A DNA stretch of 6,455 nucleotides from Flavobacteriaceae bacterium (GTDB lineage: Bacteria; Bacteroidota; Bacteroidia; Flavobacteriales; Flavobacteriaceae), in NCBI GenBank assembly GCA_018623955.1, contig JAAZUX010000047.1, positions 1-6,455 of the forward strand, given 5' to 3'. Numbering within the stretch: the stretch's first letter is position 1; every line of letters starts with the position of its first letter. This document shows positions 1 through 6,427 of the stretch, piece by piece. The position numbers and the translations under genes were made by a program. The notes beneath the pieces were generated by a model, which saw nothing but the letters and a program-made list of their open reading frames with translations, searched no databases and was not told where the DNA came from.

Positions 1-655
1 AACAATAATCAATCTCGCGACTTTCGATGATCGTTTTCTCCATTACGGCTATTTTGTTGGGGTTAACTCCTATGACTTTAAGTTTTCTTATGACAAGGAT
101 TATTACACTGCCAAGTTTAAAGACATAGAGGTACAACCCTCAACGGGATTTAATGTTGGATTGATAGGTGATATGAGGGTCAACAAATACATCAACATCA
201 GAATCGAGCCTGGTTTGTATTACTCCAAAAGGAATTTAATATTTCACAAGCATCCTCTTTTTAAGGATGAATCCGACCGTTTCAGAGAGGTGAAATCGAC
301 CTACATTCATCTTCCTTTGATGGTTAAATTCAGCGCTGCACGCATCAATAATTTCAGACCCTTTGTTTTGGCTGGTATCTCTACAGATTTCAATTTGTCT
401 AGTAATCATAAAAATATTGATGATAATTTCAGCAATGTCTTTAGAACAGAACCCCAGAATATGAATTATGAAATTGGATTGGGGTTCGATTTTTATTTGT
501 TCTACTTTAAATTTTCTCCCTCGATCAGGGGGATATTTTCCATGCAAAACGAATTGATTCCCGACAGTGTCGTTGATCCTGCAGACAGTCCTTGGACGGG
601 AGGCATCAGTAAAATGGTCAGTCGAGGGTTTGCCATCAACCTCACTTTCGAATAA
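1..655 (+). CDS. porT: PorT family outer-membrane beta-barrel protein of the type IX secretion system, 5'-truncated
   Basis: The gene enters from the left edge; the first full codon is at position 2, and 217 residues are visible before the TAA at 653-655. The signal peptide and true start lie outside the window. The visible part opens with the NLxxFD and HYGYFVGVNSYDFKF segments typical of PorT, followed by GFNVGLIGDMRVN, RIEPGLYYSKRNL, REVKSTYIHLPLMVKFS, NYEIGLGFDFYLFYFKFSP and a C-terminal SPWTGGISKMVSRGFAINLTF. The alternating amphipathic strands and the aromatic residue near the C-terminus fit a small outer-membrane barrel of the OMP_b-brl/PorT type. In the family, PorT is needed for export of proteins with C-terminal type IX signals and, in gliding flavobacteria, for motility; its exact job in the machine is not settled. 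An internal ATG at 161 is not the start, because the homologous sequence continues unbroken upstream of it. The gene converges on the methyltransferase gene with 11 bases between stop codons. The family call rests on remembered family sequence. Confidence 0.9.
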   Translation, partial: TIINLATFDDRFLHYGYFVGVNSYDFKFSYDKDYYTAKFKDIEVQPSTGFNVGLIGDMRVNKYINIRIEPGLYYSKRNLIFHKHPLFKDESDRFREVKSTYIHLPLMVKFSAARINNFRPFVLAGISTDFNLSSNHKNIDDNFSNVFRTEPQNMNYEIGLGFDFYLFYFKFSPSIRGIFSMQNELIPDSVVDPADSPWTGGISKMVSRGFAINLTFE

Positions 656-666
656 TCTTCTCCATT

Positions 667-1386
667 TTAGGGGCGAAAGATTTCACCCAACAAAATGGCT
701 GATGCTATGGCAACATTGAGGCTTTCTGCTCCTGAACCACTGTTGTGGGAAGGAATGGTAATTCGATGATCAATCTTTTCCAATAATGCATCACTTATCC
801 CGTGAGACTCACTCCCCATTACCAAAAGTCCTTGAGTTGGAAATGATTCTTCATAATGAGAACTGCCATCGAGTGTGGCAGCATATACCGGAGCATCGCA
901 ATTATCGATCAACGTCAAAATATCAACGTAATGACAACGAACCCTTGCGATAGAACCCATGGTGGATTGAACCACTTTGGGGTTAAAACAATCTACGGTA
1001 TTGGGACTGCAAAAAAGATTTTTGATCCCAAACCAATCACACAACCTTATAATGGTACCCAAATTACCAGGATCAGCGACATTGTCCAATACAAGAGAAA
1101 ATTCCTGCTGATCTATTTGGTTGGAATCGTATTGAGGAAGATGAAAGACACCTAAAATAGTACTGGCTGAAGCCAGATGAGATATTTTTTTCATTTCATG
1201 GGAATCAATCCTAATGTGATTTTTTTTTTGGATTGGCATCGTGGTGTAGATTTGATCGGCTTTCCAACCCGAATCCAATAGTTCAAGTACCAACTTTTCA
1301 CCCTCAGCAACGAACAAACCGCTTTCTTGTCGGTGTTTTTTACGAGATAATTGGCGGATATTTTTCAGTTGATTTTTGCTTAACAT
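667..1386 (-). CDS. TrmH/SpoU-family RNA 2'-O-ribose methyltransferase
   Basis: This 239-residue protein has the usual length of the SpoU (SPOUT) class. The N-terminal substrate-binding part includes FVAEGEKLVLELLDSG at about residues 25-40. The catalytic domain runs from about 97 to 237 and holds all three motifs: motif 1, LDNVADPGNLGTIIR (N102 to R114); motif 2, NPKVVQSTMGSIAR (N135 to R148); motif 3, GSESHGIS (191-198) with SLNVAIA (222-228). These form the knotted S-adenosylmethionine site, so the enzyme should transfer a methyl group to a ribose 2'-OH in rRNA or tRNA in the cytoplasm. The target cannot be read from sequence: RlmB-like 23S rRNA, TrmH-like tRNA and YsgA-like proteins share these motifs. 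The ATG at 1384-1386 starts with the lysine-rich MLSKNQLKNIRQLSRKKHR common in the family. A run of ten A encodes residues 53-56 without breaking the frame. It is convergent with porT and divergent from tamL, so it is probably monocistronic. Confidence 0.92.
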   Translation of the reverse strand: MLSKNQLKNIRQLSRKKHRQESGLFVAEGEKLVLELLDSGWKADQIYTTMPIQKKNHIRIDSHEMKKISHLASASTILGVFHLPQYDSNQIDQQEFSLVLDNVADPGNLGTIIRLCDWFGIKNLFCSPNTVDCFNPKVVQSTMGSIARVRCHYVDILTLIDNCDAPVYAATLDGSSHYEESFPTQGLLVMGSESHGISDALLEKIDHRITIPSHNSGSGAESLNVAIASAILLGEIFRP

Positions 1387-1404
1387 CCAAAAAACGTAAT
1401 TTTA
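1376..1404 (+). promoter_or_regulatory. Probable tamL promoter, Bacteroidota type
   Basis: TTG at 1376-1378 is followed after 18 bases by TAATTTTA at 1397-1404, a 5-of-6 match to the fixed positions of the Bacteroidota -7 element TAnnTTTG. Transcription would start near 1410, leaving a leader of about 10 bases to the ATG at 1420 or about 20 to the ATG at 1432. The -33 part lies inside the 5' end of the divergent methyltransferase gene. It is placed by pattern only; the -7 match is imperfect. Confidence 0.45.
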
Positions 1405-1406
1405 AC

Positions 1407-1426
1407 GAATATTCTTCCCATGGGAA
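1407..1426. repeat. Two abutting perfect palindromes at the divergent trmH-family/tamL junction
   Basis: GAATATTC (1407-1414) is directly followed by TTCCCATGGGAA (1415-1426); both are perfect palindromes, and the second is centred on the ATG at 1420. They sit just after the putative tamL -7 element and in the short gap that must also hold the upstream signals of the methyltransferase gene. This would suit an operator, but chance palindromes are common in short AT-rich DNA and no regulator is known here. Confidence 0.35.
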
Positions 1427-3975
1427 ACATCATGCCATCAAAGTTAGCAATAATCTTTATCATGTTGATGATACTTAGTGGATGCGCTGGTGCCAAAAAA
1501 ATAGCTGGGGATCGTTATTTGTTGGAAAAGAATACCATATTCAAAAACAACCAAGAATTATCCAATGATCCCATTAAATTTTTACTGGTGGATCAACCCA
1601 ATAAAAAAATTTTAGGCATTCCCCTCAAAAGAAATCTTTACTCCCTGGCAGGATCCAACCCCGATTCTGTGTTCAACGAGTGGCTTTACAAAAAGGAAAA
1701 CAGAAAAAAGCGCCTAGACAATTGGTTTTCCCCCAAGCAAGTAAAGGAATTGGGTAGATACAAATCCAACTTCAACAATTGGCTAAAAAAAAGTGGGGAG
1801 GCACCTGTTTTTTTGGACAGCACCTCCATTCAAAAAAGTATCAATCGTCTACAACAGTTTTACAAAAACCAGGGTTATTTTGATACAAAAGTCATTTCAA
1901 AAAATACTTTGAGTAATGACCGTAAGGCCGATGTTCAATATTTTATTGAAACCGGAGAACAATACAGCATTGACTCAGTAAGCAAAAAAATAAATTCCCT
2001 TGCATTGGATTCGCTTTACGAATCCTCTCTTACAGAACGCTTGATCCAAAAGGGATATCCATTTGAGATCGATCGATTTGAAGCCGAACGTTCAAGATTG
2101 ATAAATTTTTTCAGGAATAAGGGGGTATACAATTTTCAACAGAACAGCATACAGTTTACTGCGGCAATTGACAGTAGCGGTGCCGATACCAAAATCCCTG
2201 TGGTAATCGAAATTAATGATCTCCAAAAAAGAGAAAATGATACCCTAATAAATGTTCACTACCGCATCCATCCTGTCTCTAAAATCAATGTCTATGTCGA
2301 TACCCCCGGACAACTGGGTCAACTCTCCAGCTTTACGGACAGCATCAACTACAATGATTTTACCCTATATTTTAAAGGTAAATTAAAATACAAGCCCAAG
2401 GCTTTGGAGGAAGTCATCTTTATACAAAAAGGAAAAGCCTACAGTGATTTAGAAAGAACGCAAACCTATCGTTACATCTCCAACCTTCGAAATTTTAAAT
2501 ACCCCAGCATCACTTACAGCCTGATTGATGACAATCACCCTGATTTGGTGGCCAATATATTTTTAAATCCCAAAGAACGTTTTTCAATGGGTTTTGATCT
2601 GGATCTGTCCCATTCGAATATCCAAGATTTTGGTTTTTCGATTGGAAGTTCCTTTGGTATCAGAAATATTTTCAGAGGGGCAGAAATTTTAGAAATAGGG
2701 GTGAAAAACACTTTTGGTTCCTCCAGTGACATCGCCTCTATCGAACAACAATTGTTCAACCTCTATGAGTTGGGGGCAGACATCAAGCTGAGATTTCCGA
2801 GAATTTTGTTTCCTGTTAATGTTGATGGCATCATTCCAAAAACCACCAATCCCTCTACCGATATCACCTTTAGCGCAACCCTACAGCAAAACATCGGATT
2901 GGATAAACAGTATTTTGGGGCCGGTTATCAATTGAATTGGCAGCCCAATACATTGGCGAAACTAAATCTTAAGATCATTGATTTAGAATTCATCAACAAC
3001 CAAAACGTCAATAATTATTTTAACGTTTACAGAAATTCTTACGATAAACTCAACGATATTGCCAAGTCCTACAACATCAATCCTAAAAACATTGATTCCG
3101 ATGGCAATCTAAAGATCCCCGGTGGTGCCAACAACTTTATTTCAGAAGTACGTAACAATCAATCACCTTTGACGGAACAAAATCCCAAATATCAGGACGT
3201 CAACCTGATCAGAGAACGACAAACCCGGTTAACCACCAACAACCTGATTTTTGGTTCTTCTTTTCTGTTCAATTATAAAAGTCAACAAAACATACTGGAT
3301 GAATCATTTTTTCAATTGCAGTGGAAACTCAGTTTGGTAGGAACGCTACTCAACGAAATCATAAAATCCACCAATACCCCAAAAAATGAAAACGGTCAAT
3401 ATGAAATTGCAGGTGTTACCCCTTCACAATATTTCAAAACAGAATTGAATTACATCAAACACTGGCAATTATCAGCCCGAACAGTCCTGGCACTGAGGGC
3501 TTTTGGCGGTGTTGCAATCCCTTTTGGCAATGCCAATAGCATTCCTTTTACCAGATCCTATTTTTCGGGTGGATCCAACGATAACAGAGGTTGGAGGGCC
3601 TATAAATTAGGACCGGGAAGCAGCAATAACCTCAATGAATTTAATGAAGCCAATTTGAAACTGACGTTTAATTTTGAGTATCGATTCCCCCTGATTGGTA
3701 AAATGAACGGTGCTTTTTTCATTGATGCCGGGAACATCTGGAATGTTTTAGACAACGTCACTGATCCGGATTATCGTTTTGATGGTTTTGAGGATTTAAG
3801 TGAGATTGCCATCGGTACTGGTTTTGGGTTGCGTTATGACTTCGATTTCTTTGTTTTTCGTTTAGATACTGGCTTTAAAACTTACAACCCCTCCCTTCCT
3901 CAATCCTCGAGATGGCAGGGAGATTATGCCATTAGTAATGCTGTTTTCAATATTGGGATAAATTATCCATTTTAA
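1420..3975 (+). CDS. tamL: TamL: TamA/BamA-family outer-membrane lipoprotein (translocation and assembly module)
   Basis: This 851-residue protein is an Omp85-superfamily barrel. The N-terminus is a lipoprotein signal: K8, a hydrophobic stretch at 9-19, and lipobox LSGC with the acylated cysteine at C22. Mature TamL hallmarks follow: DRYLLEKNTI, KKILGIPLKRNLYSLA and FNNWLKKSGEAP (about 118-129). Periplasmic POTRA-type repeats occupy roughly 130-380, and a C-terminal 16-strand-type barrel runs from about 385 to 851. The lid-loop motif is GGSNDNRGWRAY (717-728, with R723-G724-W725 matching the family's RG[FYW]), and the chain ends in NIGINYPF with a terminal Phe, as in a beta-signal. Proteins of this kind help insert or pass proteins into the outer membrane with a TamB-like inner-membrane partner, which is not in this window. 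A long polar segment around 530-605 is probably an extracellular loop. The start is uncertain: ATG at 1432 gives MPSK before the hydrophobic core, puts the lipobox cysteine at 18, and leaves a longer leader after the predicted promoter. Confidence 0.9.
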   Translation: MGNIMPSKLAIIFIMLMILSGCAGAKKIAGDRYLLEKNTIFKNNQELSNDPIKFLLVDQPNKKILGIPLKRNLYSLAGSNPDSVFNEWLYKKENRKKRLDNWFSPKQVKELGRYKSNFNNWLKKSGEAPVFLDSTSIQKSINRLQQFYKNQGYFDTKVISKNTLSNDRKADVQYFIETGEQYSIDSVSKKINSLALDSLYESSLTERLIQKGYPFEIDRFEAERSRLINFFRNKGVYNFQQNSIQFTAAIDSSGADTKIPVVIEINDLQKRENDTLINVHYRIHPVSKINVYVDTPGQLGQLSSFTDSINYNDFTLYFKGKLKYKPKALEEVIFIQKGKAYSDLERTQTYRYISNLRNFKYPSITYSLIDDNHPDLVANIFLNPKERFSMGFDLDLSHSNIQDFGFSIGSSFGIRNIFRGAEILEIGVKNTFGSSSDIASIEQQLFNLYELGADIKLRFPRILFPVNVDGIIPKTTNPSTDITFSATLQQNIGLDKQYFGAGYQLNWQPNTLAKLNLKIIDLEFINNQNVNNYFNVYRNSYDKLNDIAKSYNINPKNIDSDGNLKIPGGANNFISEVRNNQSPLTEQNPKYQDVNLIRERQTRLTTNNLIFGSSFLFNYKSQQNILDESFFQLQWKLSLVGTLLNEIIKSTNTPKNENGQYEIAGVTPSQYFKTELNYIKHWQLSARTVLALRAFGGVAIPFGNANSIPFTRSYFSGGSNDNRGWRAYKLGPGSSNNLNEFNEANLKLTFNFEYRFPLIGKMNGAFFIDAGNIWNVLDNVTDPDYRFDGFEDLSEIAIGTGFGLRYDFDFFVFRLDTGFKTYNPSLPQSSRWQGDYAISNAVFNIGINYPF

Positions 3976-3990
3976 ACTGAAAAAGTTTGA

Positions 3991-3998
3991 TACTTTTG
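3991..3998 (+). promoter_or_regulatory. Probable fbaA promoter -7 element
   Basis: TACTTTTG is a perfect match to the Bacteroidota -7 consensus TAnnTTTG and lies in the 43-base gap after tamL. About 19 bases upstream there is only ATT (3969-3971), at the tamL stop region, so the -33 half is weak. Transcription would begin near 4004, about 15 bases before the fbaA ATG. There is no terminator-like hairpin between tamL and this site, so some read-through from tamL is possible. Confidence 0.6.
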
Positions 3999-4018
3999 TC
4001 ATTGTAAACCAATTATTG

Positions 4019-5089
4019 ATGAACCAAAACTTTCCAAAAGGAGTACTGACAGGAAGTCAAGTACAAGATTTATTTCAATTTGCTAAACAAAAATCTTTTG
4101 CCCTTCCGGCAGTTAATGTAGTAGGGAGCAACTCAGTAAATGCAGTCATAGAAACTGCTGCTGAATTAAACAGTCCCGTGATCATTCAATTTTCAAATGG
4201 AGGCTCTCAGTTTATGGCTGGAAAAGGGCTTTCCAACGAGAATCAAAGAGCGGCTATCGCTGGAGGAATCTCCGGGGCCAAACACGTCCACGAGTTGGCC
4301 AAACACTATGGCGCAACCGTTATATTACACACCGACCATTGTGCAAAAAATTTATTGCCATGGATCGATGGTTTGCTGGATGCAGGGGAAATTTTTTACA
4401 GGCAAACCGGTAAACCCTTATACAGTTCACACATGTTAGACCTCTCCGAGGAACCTCTTGAGGAAAACATTGAAGTCTGTAAAAATTACCTGACCCGTAT
4501 GGAAAAAATGGGGATGACCCTCGAGATCGAATTGGGTGTAACAGGAGGAGAAGAAGACGGTGTTGACAATACCGATATCGATGTTTCAAAATTATATACC
4601 CAACCCGAAGAAGTTGCCTACGCTTACGAGGAATTGAGTAAAATAAGTCCTCGGTTTACTGTAGCAGCCGCTTTTGGTAATGTACACGGTGTATACAAAC
4701 CCGGTAACGTTAAATTGACTCCCAAAATCTTAAAGAATTCTCAAGAATTTATTTCTGAAAAATATGGAGTAGCAGACAACAGCGTGGACTTTGTTTTCCA
4801 CGGGGGGTCGGGTTCTACCATCGAAGAAATAACCGAAGCCATCGGTTATGGGGTAATTAAAATGAATATCGACACGGACTTGCAATTTGCCTTTACTGAG
4901 GGCATTCGCGATTATATGGTCGACAATATTGATTACCTGAGAACACAGATCGGAAATCCTGATGGAGCAGACGTTCCCAATAAAAAATATTACGACCCGA
5001 GAAAATGGTTGAGAAAGGGAGAAGAAACTTTCAAAACTCGATTGATTAAGGCTTTTGAAGACTTAAACAATATCAACACGCTTGACTGA
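4019..5089 (+). CDS. fbaA: Class II (zinc-dependent) fructose-bisphosphate aldolase
   Basis: This 356-residue enzyme reversibly cleaves fructose 1,6-bisphosphate to glyceraldehyde 3-phosphate and dihydroxyacetone phosphate in cytoplasmic glycolysis and gluconeogenesis. It aligns with E. coli FbaA with a constant shift of three residues, and all key positions are kept: catalytic D106 and zinc ligand H107 in HTDHCAKNLLPWIDG, E178-E179 in VTGGEEDGVDNT, zinc ligands H223 (FGNVHGVY) and H261 (FHGGSGS), N283 in KMNIDTD, and R328 in YYDPRKWLR. Length and motifs put it in the FbaA (class IIA) branch rather than the shorter GatY/KbaY-like branch. The ATG at 4019 is preferred to an in-frame TTG directly before it at 4016, which would add one residue. 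It has a good -7 promoter element 20 bases upstream, and accD follows 32 bases after the stop, so the two are probably cotranscribed. Nothing is truncated or missing. Confidence 0.97.
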   Translation: MNQNFPKGVLTGSQVQDLFQFAKQKSFALPAVNVVGSNSVNAVIETAAELNSPVIIQFSNGGSQFMAGKGLSNENQRAAIAGGISGAKHVHELAKHYGATVILHTDHCAKNLLPWIDGLLDAGEIFYRQTGKPLYSSHMLDLSEEPLEENIEVCKNYLTRMEKMGMTLEIELGVTGGEEDGVDNTDIDVSKLYTQPEEVAYAYEELSKISPRFTVAAAFGNVHGVYKPGNVKLTPKILKNSQEFISEKYGVADNSVDFVFHGGSGSTIEEITEAIGYGVIKMNIDTDLQFAFTEGIRDYMVDNIDYLRTQIGNPDGADVPNKKYYDPRKWLRKGEETFKTRLIKAFEDLNNINTLD

Positions 5090-5121
5090 TTAAAATTTTT
5101 TAGGAATTAAATTTTCCCTAT

Positions 5122-5979
5122 ATGAGCTGGTTCAAAAGAAGCGAAAAGGGCATACAGACCAAAACTGAAGAGAAAAAAGACATTCCCAAGGGGCTTTGGT
5201 ACAAAACCCCAACAGGAAAAATAATCGAAACTCAGGAATTGGCCTCCAACTTTTATGTATCTCCGGAGGACGACTATCACGTTCACATTGGAAGCAAAGA
5301 GTATTTTGAGATTTTGTTTGACGACAACCACTTCAAAGAATTGGATGAAAAAATAAAGTCAAAAGACTTTCTCAGTTTCCAAGATTCAAAAAAATATGTG
5401 GACCGTCTAAAAGACGCACAAAAGAAAACTGGCCTAAACGACGCCATTCGAACTGCAGTAGGAAAATCCAAAGGAAGAGATTTGGTCATTGCATGTATGG
5501 ATTTTACTTTCATAGGCGGGTCAATGGGCTCTGTAGTGGGTGAAAAAATTGCAAGAGCTTGTGATTATGCGATCAAACATCATTTGCCTTTGATTATCAT
5601 TTCAAAATCGGGTGGCGCCAGAATGATGGAATCTGCCAATTCACTAATGCAAATGGCAAAAACCTCTGCAAAATTGAGCGCCCTGGCAGAAGCCAAATTA
5701 CCCTACATTTCTCTCTGTACGGATCCCACCACAGGAGGCACAACGGCCTCTTTTGCCATGTTAGGAGACATTAACATAGGCGAGCCGGGTGCTTTGATCG
5801 CCTTCGCAGGGCCGAGGGTCGTTCGGGATACCACAGGAAGTGACCTCCCACAAGGGTTCCAGAAAAGTGAATTCTTGTTAGAGAAAGGATTTTTAGACTT
5901 CATTTGTCACCGAAAACTACTCAAGGACAAAATCAACCTTTACTTAGACTTGATCCTCAACCAACCCTTAAGAGATTAA
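5122..5979 (+). CDS. accD: Acetyl-CoA carboxylase carboxyltransferase subunit beta, lacking the zinc-ribbon cysteines
   Basis: This 285-residue protein pairs with AccA to move the carboxyl group from carboxybiotin to acetyl-CoA, making malonyl-CoA, the first committed step of fatty acid synthesis. The crotonase-like carboxyltransferase fold spans about 95-280, with conserved blocks [13 protein letters not shown] (130-142), [11 protein letters not shown] (161-171), [12 protein letters not shown] (174-185), [19 protein letters not shown] (201-219), [14 protein letters not shown] (221-234) and [15 protein letters not shown] (242-256). The N-terminal region aligns with the usual four-cysteine zinc ribbon, but all four cysteines are replaced: CPxC becomes T29-P-T-G32, and the second pair becomes S47-P-E-D50. 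The first cysteine in the protein is C125. The rest of the ribbon ([25 protein letters not shown]) is still recognisable, so this is substitution and not deletion. I believe related flavobacterial AccD proteins share it, from memory. The ATG at 5122 gives the family-typical MSWFKR start. accA is not in the window. Confidence 0.95.
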   Translation: MSWFKRSEKGIQTKTEEKKDIPKGLWYKTPTGKIIETQELASNFYVSPEDDYHVHIGSKEYFEILFDDNHFKELDEKIKSKDFLSFQDSKKYVDRLKDAQKKTGLNDAIRTAVGKSKGRDLVIACMDFTFIGGSMGSVVGEKIARACDYAIKHHLPLIIISKSGGARMMESANSLMQMAKTSAKLSALAEAKLPYISLCTDPTTGGTTASFAMLGDINIGEPGALIAFAGPRVVRDTTGSDLPQGFQKSEFLLEKGFLDFICHRKLLKDKINLYLDLILNQPLRD

Positions 5980-5983
5980 TTAG

Positions 5984-6014
5984 TGTAATAGGGTTGTAAT
6001 TCTGATTATTACAA
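5984..6014. repeat. Nested TGTAAT/ATTACA repeats inside the rpsO promoter
   Basis: TTGTAAT (5994-6000) and ATTACAA (6008-6014) form a perfect 7-base inverted repeat around a 7-base centre. A second TGTAATA at 5984-5990 is a direct repeat 11 bases upstream and is also complementary to TATTACA at 6007-6013. The palindrome begins at the promoter's TTG and ends one base before its -7 element. It could be a repressor or activator site. It is a poor terminator for accD because the stem is A/T-rich and no T tract follows. Confidence 0.45.
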
Positions 6015-6023
6015 TTATATTTG
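5994..6023 (+). promoter_or_regulatory. rpsO promoter, canonical Bacteroidota type
   Basis: TTG at 5994-5996, a 19-base spacer and TATATTTG at 6016-6023 match the Bacteroidota consensus (TTG-N19-TAnnTTTG) at every fixed position. Transcription should start near 6029, giving a leader of about 33 bases before rpsO. That leader is almost all A and T and holds only a short A/T hairpin (6042-6046 with 6051-6055), with no Shine-Dalgarno sequence. This is the clearest promoter in the window, and it implies that rpsO and probably pnp are expressed apart from fbaA-accD. Confidence 0.75.
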
Positions 6024-6061
6024 CACACATTTTACATAAAAATTATTGAAATAATATTGGC

Positions 6062-6331
6062 ATGTACTTAAACAAAGAAGTTAAAGAAGGGATTTTCAAA
6101 AAACACGGAAAATCTGAAAAAGACACCGGATCTACTGAAGGACAAATTGCACTTTTTTCTCACAGAATTGATCACCTTTCAAACCACCTCAAAAAAAACA
6201 AAAAGGATTTTAATACGGAACGTTCCCTGGTCAAATTGGTAGGGAAACGCCGTCACTTATTGGATTACCTAAAAGCAAAAGATATCGAGCGTTATCGTGC
6301 GATCATCAAAGAATTGGGATTAAGAAAATAA
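6062..6331 (+). CDS. rpsO: 30S ribosomal protein S15
   Basis: At 89 residues it has the standard length of S15, a primary-binding protein that joins helices 20-22 of 16S rRNA early in 30S assembly. The conserved signature is intact: DTGSTEGQIALFSHRIDHLSNHL (21-43) carries T22, G23, S24, Q28, H34, R35 and I36; then KKDF (47-50), LVKLVGKRRHLLDYLK (56-71) and YRAIIKELGLRK at the C-terminus. The ATG at 6062 gives the usual short acidic/basic N-terminal helix. It has its own strong promoter upstream and is followed after 96 bases by the start of pnp, the same order as in E. coli and many other bacteria. S15 often represses its own mRNA, but this short A/T-only leader has no structure I can identify as its binding site. 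Confidence 0.98.
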   Translation: MYLNKEVKEGIFKKHGKSEKDTGSTEGQIALFSHRIDHLSNHLKKNKKDFNTERSLVKLVGKRRHLLDYLKAKDIERYRAIIKELGLRK

Positions 6332-6376
6332 TCTCAAATGTATTAAAAGCGTATCTATTTACTGATTCAGTTTTTC

Positions 6377-6418
6377 GTTGGTTGCTACAACACACAACAA
6401 GATTAATTTACAACCAAC
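6377..6418 (+). repeat. Inverted repeat in the pnp leader
   Basis: GTTGGTTG (6377-6384) is perfectly complementary to CAACCAAC (6411-6418), with a 26-base loop that carries two more CAAC copies (6388-6391 and 6395-6398). The right arm ends nine bases before the pnp ATG. The left arm can also pair with the nearer copy (GTTG-CTA-CAAC, 6381-6391), so two alternative folds are possible. It is not a terminator, as no T tract follows. The remainder of the 96-base gap holds no clear promoter, so pnp is probably read from the rpsO promoter. Confidence 0.5.
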
Positions 6419-6427
6419 TTATAAAAA

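Noticed and set aside
645..679. CTTTCG/CGAAAG inverted repeat across the convergent porT and methyltransferase stop codons
   Set aside because: Only six base pairs around a 23-base loop, with no T tract on either side; too weak to call a two-way terminator.
856..1155. Open frame of 99 codons on the + strand
   Set aside because: It lies wholly antisense to the well-supported RNA methyltransferase gene, and its translation resembles no family I recognise; it is a shadow frame.
4016..4018. TTG as the start codon of fbaA
   Set aside because: The ATG immediately after it gives the usual family N-terminus; the TTG would add a single residue and is the rarer start.
4320..4589. Open frame on the - strand rich in R, L and P
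   Set aside because: It is antisense to the most conserved part of fbaA, including the zinc-site codons, so the open frame is explained by selection on the other strand.
5090..5121. A/T-only complementary stretches between fbaA and accD
   Set aside because: The pairing is only A-T in an A/T-rich gap and has no GC stem, so it does not support a terminator; cotranscription of fbaA and accD is the simpler reading.
6191..6198. A8 tract followed by C in rpsO as a possible programmed frameshift site
   Set aside because: The S15 protein is complete and conserved in one frame on both sides of the tract, which simply encodes lysines in a basic loop.
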